From Aneurinibacillus aneurinilyticus ATCC 12856 (GTDB lineage: Bacteria; Bacillota; Bacilli; Aneurinibacillales; Aneurinibacillaceae): a stretch of DNA of 41,667 bases. A program made the position numbers and the translations under genes. The stretch's first letter is position 1. Each line of letters opens with the position of its first letter. The stretch is taken from positions 7,922-49,588 of the forward strand of contig NZ_KE952679.1 of NCBI RefSeq assembly GCF_000466385.1. The letters run 5' to 3'. Of the stretch, positions 24,013-32,024 are shown in pieces. The notes under the pieces are model-generated. The model saw only the letters and a program-made list of their open reading frames with translations. It made no database searches and was not told the origin of the DNA.

Positions 24013-24570
24013 TTATTTGACCAGAGGAAGAGTATCAGCAGCCAGCGTGGCCAATTTTTGGTTAGCTTTTTTAGTCTGTTCTATTCCTTCCATTGCTTTA
24101 ACTGCATCGGAGTTCTGCATACCGATAAGCTGTAGCCCCAATCCATTTCGGTATTCCATAAGAATCGCTTCATACGTTTGTTTTTGTTTATGCAGGAGTG
24201 GGTCATCGAACTGAAGTTCATTGTGCACGGTATTCCATACATACAGAATCTCCTGCCTGGCTGTTTCAATGCTTTCCTGTGCTTCAATAAACTCATCATT
24301 ATGCTGCATTTCTGCAAGAATAAGCTGCAGTTCCTTCTCGATTGCTTGTGCTTTAATGATGGAGTCAGTGAGGGCTTTAAGATATGCTTCATCACGAGAG
24401 CCAGGCGGTGGAAGTGACGGCGTGGAAGAATACAGTAAATTTGATGTTCCAGCAGCTTGCTGTTGGCCTGTCTCTTCGATGGCATCTGTTTTTCGAAATT
24501 CGCATCCACTTATAATCAATAAGAGAGTGGCAAGGAGCATCAAGGCCAGTACAAATCTATATATTTTCAA
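24013..24570 (-). CDS. Uncharacterised helical lipoprotein
   Basis: Encodes about 185 residues from a TTG at 24570, 9 bases after AGGAGGTG. Its GTG alternative at 24582 overlaps the ribosome site. The start MKIYRFVLALMLLATLLLIISGC is a lipoprotein signal with lipobox ISG-C. The mature protein has a polar linker (about 25-60) and then a helical domain with KALTDSIIKAQAIEKELQ, DEFIEAQESIETARQEILYV and QKQTYEAILMEYRNGLGL. No known family is recognised. It is on the minus strand, convergent to the Fd-MBL gene, and its upstream region adjoins a dispersed repeat copy. Confidence 0.7.
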   Translation of the reverse strand: MKIYRFVLALMLLATLLLIISGCEFRKTDAIEETGQQQAAGTSNLLYSSTPSLPPPGSRDEAYLKALTDSIIKAQAIEKELQLILAEMQHNDEFIEAQESIETARQEILYVWNTVHNELQFDDPLLHKQKQTYEAILMEYRNGLGLQLIGMQNSDAVKAMEGIEQTKKANQKLATLAADTLPLVK

Positions 24571-24647
24571 GTGAATGTCCACCTCCTGTTTTCAATATAT
24601 GAGCCCGTCCATTCAAATAGGATATAAACAATTTATTTAGTTAATCT

Positions 24648-24827
24648 CAAGGGTGTTGATTATCCAGTAAGTTTCAGAGTAAGCTGTCACCACACCGTGC
24701 CCCAAACGGGCGGCGGTTCGGCCCTGGCGCCACAAAGCGGCCGTGCCTCTTCCTTGTGAGAAAAAGACGAGGGAACACGCCGACGCGTGCATCTTTTCTT
24801 TCACCTTATGGATAATCAACAGGCGTG
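24648..24827. repeat. Dispersed repeat (MITE-like), copy 1
   Basis: The 13-bp terminal inverted repeats TGTTGATTATCCA (24654-24666) and TGGATAATCAACA (24809-24821) are perfect. The whole is 168 bp, with six shared bases outside each end in other copies. It lacks a module that copy 2 has between GCGGTTCG and GCCCTGGCG. An open frame on the minus strand is present but is a by-product of the repeat. It lies between the lipoprotein gene and the sigma-W promoter of yuaF, only 18 bp from the latter. Confidence 0.85.
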
Positions 24828-24845
24828 GTTAATCTTTTTAATTTT

Positions 24846-24872
24846 TGAAACTGCTATCCGCTAAATTTCGTA
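24846..24872 (+). promoter_or_regulatory. Sigma-W-type (ECF) promoter of yuaF-floT
   Basis: TGAAAC at 24846-24851 and CGTA at 24869-24872 are 17 bases apart. In B. subtilis yuaF-floT is a sigma-W operon, so both sequence and gene agree. Confidence 0.88.
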
Positions 24873-24914
24873 TGTAAAGGTATAAAATTCCATGCTGGGA
24901 AAGGAGGAAGGGGG

Positions 24915-25448
24915 ATGCTTGAGCTTTATTGGATTTGTCTTATCATTGGTGTTGTTTTTGCACTGGTTACGGTCTTGCTTGGCGAGCTTATCGATAGCGC
25001 ACTGGATGGATTGCTTGACTTTTTGCACCTGGACTTCGGGCATGTACTGCGTCCGTTAGTCCTTATCGGAGGATTGGTTGGATTTGGCGGCGCTGGCGTC
25101 GTAATGACACAAGTACTGTTTCTGGCGCAAATCGTAGTGCTTGGTATCTCGCTTATCATCGGGTTCATTTTCGCGGTTCTTATGTATGTAGTTTTCATTA
25201 AACCGATGCAGAAAGCAGAGAACACGAGCGGATTTTCCATTCGGGATTTAATCGGATATCCTGGGGAGGTCATTACGCCTATTCCAGCCAATGGGTGTGG
25301 GGAGGTGCTACTTAAGATAGGGGCTGGCCATACCAATCAAATTGCCGAGAGCGTAACACAAAGTGAGATTCCGAACGGGGTGCGAATCGTAGTCGTTGAT
25401 GTGGGAAAGGACGGCACGCTATATGTAACCCCGTTTGATGAAAGTTAG
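24915..25448 (+). CDS. yuaF: NfeD-family membrane protein upstream of flotillin
   Basis: Encodes 177 residues. AAGGAGG precedes ATG 24915. It has three to four hydrophobic segments in residues 1-95, an acidic ELIDSALDGLLDFLHLDFG stretch between them, and a C-terminal OB-like domain (DLIGYPGEVITPIPANGCGEVLLK). This is the YuaF arrangement of a NfeD protein without a protease domain. It acts with FloT in lipid-raft-like membrane domains. floT starts 17 bases after the stop, so they are co-expressed. Confidence 0.9.
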   Translation: MLELYWICLIIGVVFALVTVLLGELIDSALDGLLDFLHLDFGHVLRPLVLIGGLVGFGGAGVVMTQVLFLAQIVVLGISLIIGFIFAVLMYVVFIKPMQKAENTSGFSIRDLIGYPGEVITPIPANGCGEVLLKIGAGHTNQIAESVTQSEIPNGVRIVVVDVGKDGTLYVTPFDES

Positions 25449-25465
25449 CAAAGGAGGAGTATACA

Positions 25466-27031
25466 ATGTTGGGAGAATTAGGGATATTTGCAGTTCCTAT
25501 TATTGTAGTCGTTGTTCTGTTAGTGCTCGGGCTCGCTTTTTGGGCACGTTATAAGACAGTGGGGCCAGATGAAGCCATGATTGTTACAGGTACATTTCTT
25601 GGCAGCAAGAGTGTCATAACGGATGAATCTGGCCGAAGTATTAAGATCGTACGCGGTGGGGGAGCATTCATTCTTCCTATTTTCCAGAGCGCTGAATTTA
25701 TTTCGCTTTTATCACATAAGCTCGATATCTCTACACCAGAAGTATACACCGAACAAGGCGTACCCGTTATGGCGGATGGGGTAGCCATTATTAAAATTGG
25801 TAGCTCGATTGAAGATGTATCCACCGCAGCCGAACAGTTTATGGGCAAGCCGATCGAAGCACTCAAGAGCGAGGCACAGGAAGTGCTTGAAGGTCACTTG
25901 CGGGCTATTCTTGGTTCGATGACCGTAGAAGAAGTGTATCGTAATCGGGATCGTTTCGCACAGGAAGTACAAGGTGTAGCTGCAAAAGATTTGAAGAAGA
26001 TGGGCTTGCAAATTGTTTCGTTTACTATTAAAGATGTACGTGATAAACACGGCTATCTTGATGCTTTGGGCCGTCCTCGCATCGCGGCGGTGAAGCGTGA
26101 TGCCGATATTGCTGAAGCAGAGGCTGTACGTGATTCCCGTATTAAGAAAGCGTTGGCAGAAGAGGAAGGACAGAAAGCGGAGCTTCTGCGTGATACGAAC
26201 ATTGCGGAAGCGTCCAAGGAAAAAGAATTGAAGGTAGCATCGTTCAAAAAGGATCAGGATATGGCCAAAGCCGAAGCGGACCAAGCGTATTTCGTTCAGG
26301 AGGCTCGTTCCAAACAGTCAGTAGTAGAAGAACAAATGAGGGTCGAATTAGTGCGTAAAGAGCGGGAAATCGACCTGGAAGAGAAAGAGATTCTGCGTCG
26401 TGAGAAGCAATATGATGCAGAAGTGAAGAAGAAAGCGGACGCTGATCGCTATGCGGTCGAACAGGCGGCGGAGGCGGAGAAAGCGAAGCGGATGCGGGAA
26501 GCGGACGCTCATAAATACCGCATTGAAGCAGAAGCGAAAGCGATGGCCGAGCAGAAACGTTTGGACGGTCTGGCAATTGCCGAAGCGGAGCGTGCCAAAG
26601 GTTCAGCAGAAGCAGAGGTCGTGCGCCTAAGAGGTCTGGCCGAAGCGGAAGCAAAAGAGAAGCTTGCTGAAGCGTTCCAGAAGTTCGGTGAGGCAGCTGT
26701 GCTCGATATTATCGTGAAGATGCTACCGGAGCTGGCGAGCAAGATTGCTGAACCGATGGGCAATATCGAAAAATTAACGGTAGTCGATACTGGAAAAGGC
26801 GACGGCGCAGCCCGTGTAAGCAATTATGTAACATCGCTTATGGCGACCGCGCCGCAAATGGTTAAGGATGTGTCTGGCCTGGACATTGAACAGCTCGTTA
26901 AGAGCCTGGCAGGGAGGAAGGAGACATCGCCCATGACAACGATACAGCCAGCAGAAGGGTCTTCACAGATTCATGACGTTTTTACCGAGACAGATTTACC
27001 GGATGTGGAAGTAAAAGAGAAATCCGAATAG
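25466..27031 (+). CDS. floT: Flotillin FloT (YuaG)
   Basis: Encodes 521 residues. AAAGGAGGAG precedes ATG 25466. An N-terminal hydrophobic segment (IFAVPIIVVVVLLVLGLAFW) anchors the protein. A PHB/SPFH domain spans about 30-210 (SFTIKDVRDKHGYLDALGRPRIAAVKRDADI), followed by a long coiled-coil with alternating Glu/Ala/Lys repeats (about 210-400; EAEAEAKEKLAEA) and a C-terminal tail (ALLS-free, ending DVEVKEKSE). FloT forms oligomers that mark raft-like membrane domains, influencing signalling and protease and transport complexes. The length is slightly above the ~509 residues of B. subtilis FloT. Expression under the sigma-W-type promoter implies induction by envelope stress. Confidence 0.95.
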   Translation: MLGELGIFAVPIIVVVVLLVLGLAFWARYKTVGPDEAMIVTGTFLGSKSVITDESGRSIKIVRGGGAFILPIFQSAEFISLLSHKLDISTPEVYTEQGVPVMADGVAIIKIGSSIEDVSTAAEQFMGKPIEALKSEAQEVLEGHLRAILGSMTVEEVYRNRDRFAQEVQGVAAKDLKKMGLQIVSFTIKDVRDKHGYLDALGRPRIAAVKRDADIAEAEAVRDSRIKKALAEEEGQKAELLRDTNIAEASKEKELKVASFKKDQDMAKAEADQAYFVQEARSKQSVVEEQMRVELVRKEREIDLEEKEILRREKQYDAEVKKKADADRYAVEQAAEAEKAKRMREADAHKYRIEAEAKAMAEQKRLDGLAIAEAERAKGSAEAEVVRLRGLAEAEAKEKLAEAFQKFGEAAVLDIIVKMLPELASKIAEPMGNIEKLTVVDTGKGDGAARVSNYVTSLMATAPQMVKDVSGLDIEQLVKSLAGRKETSPMTTIQPAEGSSQIHDVFTETDLPDVEVKEKSE

Positions 27032-27042
27032 CAAATCATGCG

Positions 27043-27071
27043 GCTGCCGAAATGTTCGGCAGCTTTTTTTC
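27043..27071 (+). terminator. Terminator of yuaF-floT
   Basis: GCTGCCGAA pairs with TTCGGCAGC, followed by seven or eight T. Confidence 0.93.
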
Positions 27072-27161
27072 GAGAAAAGACAAGGATTCCTGTGACAGCT
27101 GGCAATACACTCGTAATTATGCCGCCCTCGTTTGCTGTCGACCTTGTTACCCCATTATCCT

Positions 27162-28121
27162 TTAATAGCTATCATACTTGTCTGGTGAGGCTGGCTGAAT
27201 CATGTCGGCTAAAGCAAGATACAGGTTTTCCGGGTACTCTGCCAGCCGATGGCACAGATACAAATACCATTCCTGTCCGTATGTCAAATATATTCTGGAT
27301 GTATACCCATTATCTTTTGCATGCTTTAATAAATCAGGACGTATACCGTAGAGCATTTCTATTTCTACTTGTGGATAGGCAAGATAGTGACGCTGCTCGA
27401 TTTGGCGAATCAACGGCTCATCATGAGTAGCTATGGATAGCGGATGATTTGCTTTCACCACTTGTTCTACAAGCTGAAGATAGCGATCGTTTAATTCCTT
27501 TGATCTGGGCATAGCTATATCGCAGGGCTCTTGATACGCACCTTTGACAATCCGAATTCTGCCTGGATAATCCATCAGTTCGTGAATATCCTCGAGCGAA
27601 CGATATAAATGTGCCTGTACGGTTATACCTATGTTGGGATAATGCCTGGCAGCTTTCTTGTAGATGTTCAGAATATCATCGGTTTTTGAGGATTCCTCCA
27701 TGCTAACCATTATCGTAATATTGTACGATTTTGCTTTCTCGGCCAGCTCTATGAGATAATCGTAAGCAATTTCGGTGTCTATTAGCAGTCCAATATGCGA
27801 CAAGTCAAGCGAAACAGTCTGATGGATAGAGGCAGTTCCCATCTCTTCGATAAGCTGCAAAAACTCCTCCTTGGCTTCCCGACATTCTTTTTCGCCTTTT
27901 GTGTTTTCGCCTATGTATTCCAGTGAGATCGCATACCCTTTCCCTAGCATTTCCTTTGCTGCTACGAGTCCCTCCTGCTTGCTTTCTCCCGTTATAAAGC
28001 GTTTAGCTGCTTGCAAAATCAGGGGATACAGTTCTTCCGATTGTTGAAGATATGATTTGATGTGTTCGTTTCGTGCAATTGCTTTAAGCGCCTGTGCTGC
28101 TTGAATTTGTGGTGCTGACAT
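27162..28121 (-). CDS. Proline dehydrogenase-like flavoprotein
   Basis: Encodes about 319 residues from ATG 28121; the in-frame GTG at 28130 overlaps the ribosome site. The TIM-barrel proline dehydrogenase landmarks are visible: DLSHIGLLID, TVQAHLYRSLEDI, GRIRIVKGAYQEP, IATHDEPLIR, EMLYGIRPD, and YTSRIYLTYGQEWYLYLCHRLAEYPEN. It would oxidise proline, or a similar imino acid, to the 1-pyrroline with FAD. The substrate-carboxylate Arg pair reads CH-R (H291, R292) in place of R-R, and YxPYG reads YLTYG, so substrate or activity may differ. No P5C dehydrogenase is next to it. It is divergent from the MocR regulator and shares its intergenic operator. Confidence 0.8.
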   Translation of the reverse strand: MSAPQIQAAQALKAIARNEHIKSYLQQSEELYPLILQAAKRFITGESKQEGLVAAKEMLGKGYAISLEYIGENTKGEKECREAKEEFLQLIEEMGTASIHQTVSLDLSHIGLLIDTEIAYDYLIELAEKAKSYNITIMVSMEESSKTDDILNIYKKAARHYPNIGITVQAHLYRSLEDIHELMDYPGRIRIVKGAYQEPCDIAMPRSKELNDRYLQLVEQVVKANHPLSIATHDEPLIRQIEQRHYLAYPQVEIEMLYGIRPDLLKHAKDNGYTSRIYLTYGQEWYLYLCHRLAEYPENLYLALADMIQPASPDKYDSY

Positions 28122-28172
28122 CCCATTCACCCTTTCTTGTTGAACTGATTTAACTGTAGCATGGTAAAATGG

Positions 28173-28215
28173 TTTGAGTTAGTACCGCTTATTATAAAAT
28201 TTGATGGTACCACTT
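28173..28215. promoter_or_regulatory. Candidate MocR operator between proline dehydrogenase and MocR genes
   Basis: Two direct repeats, TTTGAGTTAGTACCGCTT at 28173-28190 and TTTGATGGTACCACTT at 28200-28215, share TTTGA, GTACC and CTT; the GTACC blocks are 25 bases apart. MocR regulators such as GabR are known to bind direct repeats. On the minus strand a TATAAT box (28191-28196) for the dehydrogenase gene lies between them with a poor -35. Confidence 0.5.
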
Positions 28216-28277
28216 CTATATAAATTACACTTGATATTTTGACAGGGCAGCGCGTCTTTTTCCGACCGCTCCTGCCA

Positions 28278-28314
28278 CAAAAGTGTGTCGATTTATCAAG
28301 TCAGATGTATATAG
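28278..28314 (+). repeat. 37-bp element, copy 2 of 2
   Basis: This matches 1-37 at 32 of 37 bases. It ends 14 bases before the start of the MocR gene, so it forms most of the 5' leader of that gene. Confidence 0.5.
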
Positions 28315-28327
28315 TAAAGGGGAAGAG

Positions 28328-29740
28328 ATGAAAATGTTTTGGATACCGATTGATCGTTCAATTGACGTACCATTAATTCGGCAAGTATATCAGCACATAC
28401 GGGAGCGGATTTTGGATGGAGAATTACGTGCAGGGGATAAATTACCGTCCACACGGGAGTTGGCATCTGATTTAGATGTATCCAGAAACGTTATTTTAGA
28501 GGCATATGATCAATTGCTTGCGGAAGGATTCATCGAAACGCGAAAAGGATCAGGCACATTCATTGCCTCAGGAACGTATTTAGCGGGACATAAAAAAGTG
28601 CATGTGCCGCTGTTCGTGTATCGCTGTCAGGATGGAAATAAACACAATGATGTGATTAACTTCCGGTCTGGAATACCGGAGCTGGATTTATTTCCCCGTA
28701 GAACATGGACGAAATTGTCCCATAGCATATGGACTGAGACGTCCTCTTCTGCATTTGGATACGATCTTCCAGAAGGACGTCAGGAATTGAGGAACGTACT
28801 ATCCCGTTATTTATTAAAAACAAGGGGGGTGTACTGCCACCCGGAACAGCTTGTGATTACATCCGGGGCGACACAGGCATTAACCCTTGTTGCAAGGCTG
28901 CTTTTATCAACAGGTGATGAAGTAATCATGGAAGATCCGATTACAAATGATATTCAGACCATTTTCGCATCGCAGGGGGCTTCCTTGTATCCGATACCGG
29001 TGGATGGGGATGGGATGAAGACATCCCTGTTACCTGAAAACAAAAAACCGAAATTCGTATTTGCTACACCTTCCCATCAGTTTCCTCTAGGGGGAACCTT
29101 GCCGATTCAGCGGCGGATTGAGCTAATAAACTATGCGAGAGAAACGGGGGGCTATATTATTGAAGATGACTATGACAGCGAGTTTCGATATGAAGGACCA
29201 CCGGTGAGTTCCTTGCAGGGATTAGAGTCGGAGCATGTCATTTACATTGGTTCGTTCAGTAAAATTTTATCGCCTGCCCTTCGGATGGGATATGTTATCC
29301 TTCCTCCGCAACTTATTGAAAGCTGCCGTAGATTGAAGTGGTTTACAGATCTTCATACGCCCTCCCCGAATCAGTTGATTCTTGCCCGTTTTATTGGTGA
29401 AGGTTATCTCGAACGGCACACTTCCAGGATGAAGAAACTGTATAGAAACCGGAGGGATGTCTTGATCCGTTGTTTGAAGGCGGTATTTCCTGAACAAGTT
29501 AAGATTTTGGGAGAGTCAACGGGCTTGCATCTTGTCGTGGAGTTTCATGAACGCTCATTCTCGAAAGAAGAGCTTGAAAGGATGCTGCATTTCGGGGTTC
29601 GTGTATATCCGGTGGAAGATCATGCGATTGAGAAAGGAAAGCATCGCAATCGACTTATCCTCGGTTACGGGCATTTGAAGCCGGAAGAGATAGAAGAAGG
29701 AATAGCTAGGCTGCATCGGGCAGTGGCTGGCCGGCTGTAA
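28328..29740 (+). CDS. MocR-family regulator (GntR HTH fused to aminotransferase-like domain)
   Basis: Encodes about 470 residues from ATG 28328, with GGGGAAG upstream. A GntR winged helix spans about 10-75 (REROLDGEL region: LRAGDKLPSTRELASDLDVSRNVILEAYD), a linker follows, and then a fold type I aminotransferase domain to the end. The PLP lysine is K312 in SFSKILSPALRMGY. MocR regulators bind PLP or an amino acid-PLP aldimine and control genes such as pdxST, gabT or taurine operons. The divergent neighbour is proline dehydrogenase-like, so control of proline or a related amino acid is inferred. The PdxR and GabR alternatives cannot be excluded. Confidence 0.9.
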   Translation: MKMFWIPIDRSIDVPLIRQVYQHIRERILDGELRAGDKLPSTRELASDLDVSRNVILEAYDQLLAEGFIETRKGSGTFIASGTYLAGHKKVHVPLFVYRCQDGNKHNDVINFRSGIPELDLFPRRTWTKLSHSIWTETSSSAFGYDLPEGRQELRNVLSRYLLKTRGVYCHPEQLVITSGATQALTLVARLLLSTGDEVIMEDPITNDIQTIFASQGASLYPIPVDGDGMKTSLLPENKKPKFVFATPSHQFPLGGTLPIQRRIELINYARETGGYIIEDDYDSEFRYEGPPVSSLQGLESEHVIYIGSFSKILSPALRMGYVILPPQLIESCRRLKWFTDLHTPSPNQLILARFIGEGYLERHTSRMKKLYRNRRDVLIRCLKAVFPEQVKILGESTGLHLVVEFHERSFSKEELERMLHFGVRVYPVEDHAIEKGKHRNRLILGYGHLKPEEIEEGIARLHRAVAGRL

Positions 29741-30136
29741 AAGGTGGCGTATCCACCCTCTTCTTTTTTCCGAATCTCCTACTTCCAACCACCTGAACTT
29801 TTGTTACTGTGTCAAGTGATTTTTATATAGTCATCTTTTAAATGTAGAGGATACCTGATTCATTCCTTCTTTTGCATATACTACAGGACGCTGATTTTGT
29901 AGATAATCCAAAGCACCTCTTGCCTTGTGAATATCATCCAGATTAGTGGAGACGACGGGAAGCTCTTCGTCATTACTACATGTATATATTGCTTCTCCAG
30001 CGCAAAATCAGGTTTTTCTATTTATCGTAACAAGCCGGATTGTAGAATACAATTCATGCTTATATTATGATGGTAATGCAACTTTTCTTTATAGCGATTT
30101 GTATTATGTACTAACTTAATAGACACGGGTGATTGT
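29741..30136. other. 396-bp intergenic region holding a gene remnant
   Basis: It has no intact gene. A minus-strand coding remnant is listed separately at 29831-30007. The right part is A/T-rich and should contain the response-regulator promoter; TATATTATG at 30061-30069 is a possible -10 zone but no -35 is convincing. Confidence 0.4.
29831..30007 (-). pseudogene. Remnant of an unrecognised coding sequence
   Basis: A 58-codon frame without start codon reads coherent protein including NDEELPVVSTNLDDIHKARG and RPVVYAKEGMNQV, then stops at 29831. In a second frame upstream of it a possible continuation (EKPDFALEKQYIHVV) suggests a frameshift near 29970. The composition is protein-like, but I do not know the parent family. 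It could instead be the last part of an unlisted small gene with an unusual start. Confidence 0.4.
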
Positions 30137-30844
30137 ATGTATCGAATTTTTATTATTGAGGATGACCTGAAGATTGCTTCGATTCTGCACGATTATCTTG
30201 TCAGATATGGCTATGAAGTGGTGCAGGCCCAAGACTACCGTCAGATAAAACAGGAATGCGTAAAAATGCAACCGGATTTGGTTTTGTTGGACATTAATCT
30301 TCCTTATTATGATGGGTTCTACTGGTGCCGGCAAATTCGTACTGCCTCTAATGTGCCCATTATTTTTATCTCGGCACGAACAGGAGAAATGGATCAAGTA
30401 ATGGCCATTGAAAATGGGGGAGACGACTATATTACGAAGCCATTTCACCTCGAAATCGTCATATCCAAGGTTAAAAGTTTACTGCGTCGAACATATGGGG
30501 AGTATGCCGGGGGTGATTTTGCTACCCGTAATATTTATCATGTCGGTGGTTTATACCTTTATGGTGATCAAAATGTAGTAGAGTGGAAAGGAAAACGTAT
30601 TGAACTTAGTAAAAAGGAATTCCGACTCCTCAACTGTCTTGTCCAAAAAGCGAACCAGATTGTCTCAAGAGAGGAATTATTAGAAGTGCTCTGGGACGAT
30701 ATAGAGTTTGTGGATGATAATACGTTGTCTGTCAATGTGACAAGGGTTCGTAGGCGGCTGGGTGAACTCGGCATTCGAAATGCTATCGAGACAAAGCGCA
30801 GCCAGGGCTATCGTCTGGTGCCGAACTGGGAGAGCGGACAATGA
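30137..30844 (+). CDS. bceR: OmpR-family response regulator, BceR type
   Basis: Encodes 235 residues. The receiver domain has an acidic EDD pocket near residue 9 and the phosphoacceptor D52 in LVLLDINLPYYDG, with K in ITKPFHLE. It then has a winged helix with ELSKKEFRLLNCLV and NTLSVNVTRVRRRL, as in BceR/PsdR. It is followed by its kinase gene with a four-base overlap (ATGA). In the Bce system it activates transporter genes when antimicrobial peptides such as bacitracin are flux-sensed by the transporter. Symbols are by type only. Confidence 0.9.
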   Translation: MYRIFIIEDDLKIASILHDYLVRYGYEVVQAQDYRQIKQECVKMQPDLVLLDINLPYYDGFYWCRQIRTASNVPIIFISARTGEMDQVMAIENGGDDYITKPFHLEIVISKVKSLLRRTYGEYAGGDFATRNIYHVGGLYLYGDQNVVEWKGKRIELSKKEFRLLNCLVQKANQIVSREELLEVLWDDIEFVDDNTLSVNVTRVRRRLGELGIRNAIETKRSQGYRLVPNWESGQ

Positions 30845-31923
30845 ATATCAGAACCTTTTTGCTTGATCGGCTTGCCTATTTGTTGTTGTACGCCATCAAT
30901 CTGTTTGTGATTCTACTCGTCATCCAGCTTAGTTTGTTCCATTCTCACCAACCGCTTTCGTCTTCGATTGTTTTCTATATTATTCTTTTATCATGTACAG
31001 GCCTTCTTTTTATACTTGTGTTTGATTACATACGGCAGCGTCCGTTTTACCATAAGTGCGATCAGCTTTATACAGGGGAGCCTTCTTTTGAAGACATGCA
31101 TATACAAGGAGCCTGCACACGGGAACAGTGGATTTTCGAGAAATTGTTAGAACGGCAGCATGCGCACTATAAACAGGAGCTTTTTCGTTATCGGAAGCAA
31201 CAGGAGCAGCACCGTCATTTTGTTCATCGTTGGGTTCACCAGATGAAAACCCCTGTTTCGGTCATCGATTTGCTGCTGCAGCAAGCGAATAATGGCTCAC
31301 GGGATAATGACCCGTACCGGTGGTTAACGAGCCTTCAAGAAGAAAATGAAAAGCTTGCACATGGTCTCGATATGATGCTATATAACGCGCGCCTCGATTT
31401 GTTTGAAAAAGACTTTGTGCCTCGCAAAATATCCATCGTACATATGCTGCGATCGCTTATCCACGAGTACAAAAAGCTTTTTATCAGGACTTCCATTTTT
31501 CCAAAGCTAGAGGCGGATCAGGAAGAAGTTATTGTAGAGACGGACGAGAAATGGCTTCGCTTTGTTTTCCAACAATTGCTTACTAACAGTATTAAATATT
31601 CGTCTAGAACGGATAAGCGCTCGAAAATCGTGCGGATGGCTTTGTTTCACAATGATCAGGGCTGGCATGTACGCATCAGCGACGAAGGAGTCGGCATTCC
31701 CCCGCAGGATGTTTCGCGCGTATTTGATGCGTTCTTTACGGGAGAGAACGGGCGTGCTTTTGCCGAATCGACCGGGATGGGGCTTTATTTATCCAAGCAG
31801 ATTTGCGATCGTCTCGGACATGGACTTGCCATTACATCCGAGCATGGCAAAGGAACAGAGGTTACCGTATCTTTTTATGAGCGCACGCATCTTTATCATG
31901 ATGCAAACATGACAAAACTGTAA
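30841..31923 (+). CDS. bceS: Intramembrane-sensing histidine kinase, BceS type
   Basis: Encodes 360 residues. Two close membrane segments (about residues 10-30 and 39-62) have almost no extracellular loop, the mark of intramembrane-sensing kinases. A HAMP-less link leads to a dimerisation helix HFVHRWVHQMKTPVSVIDLLLQQ with phosphoacceptor His133, then a HATPase with QQLLTNSIKYSS, DEGVGIP and GMGLYLSKQICDRLGH. Such kinases have no own ligand domain; in Bce systems the ABC permease passes the signal. The downstream ABC genes complete the unit. Symbols are by type. Confidence 0.92.
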   Translation: MNIRTFLLDRLAYLLLYAINLFVILLVIQLSLFHSHQPLSSSIVFYIILLSCTGLLFILVFDYIRQRPFYHKCDQLYTGEPSFEDMHIQGACTREQWIFEKLLERQHAHYKQELFRYRKQQEQHRHFVHRWVHQMKTPVSVIDLLLQQANNGSRDNDPYRWLTSLQEENEKLAHGLDMMLYNARLDLFEKDFVPRKISIVHMLRSLIHEYKKLFIRTSIFPKLEADQEEVIVETDEKWLRFVFQQLLTNSIKYSSRTDKRSKIVRMALFHNDQGWHVRISDEGVGIPPQDVSRVFDAFFTGENGRAFAESTGMGLYLSKQICDRLGHGLAITSEHGKGTEVTVSFYERTHLYHDANMTKL

Positions 31924-31977
31924 GATTTTATGTTTGTTTTGCAAGAAAGATCAATAGGACCTTCTGTTTTCTTGTTC

Positions 31978-31983
31978 TATACT
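31978..31983 (+). promoter_or_regulatory. Candidate -10 box of the BceAB-like operon
   Basis: TATACT at 31978-31983 lies about 45 bases before the ATPase start, but the -35 region is poor (TAGGAC), as expected for a promoter that needs an activator such as BceR. An imperfect pair CAAGAAA/TTTCTTG lies upstream (31942-31974) and may be part of the regulator site. Confidence 0.45.
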
Positions 31984-32024
31984 TGCCGTAAGAAAGCGAA
32001 ATGAGAGCAGGAGGAGGAGAAAGA

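Noticed and set aside
24637-24819. 60-residue minus-strand ORF
   Set aside because: It lies within repeat copy 1, crosses its terminal repeat and has no convincing ribosome site; similar frames in other copies reflect the repeat.
26053-26823. Long minus-strand frames across floT
   Set aside because: They are shadow frames of the coiled-coil coding region.
27038-27430. 130-residue plus-strand frame after floT
   Set aside because: Starts in the floT terminator and is antisense to the end of the proline dehydrogenase gene.
28231-28262. TTGACA at 28239 as the promoter -35 of the MocR gene
   Set aside because: No acceptable -10 box is found 16-18 bases downstream; the region there is C-rich.
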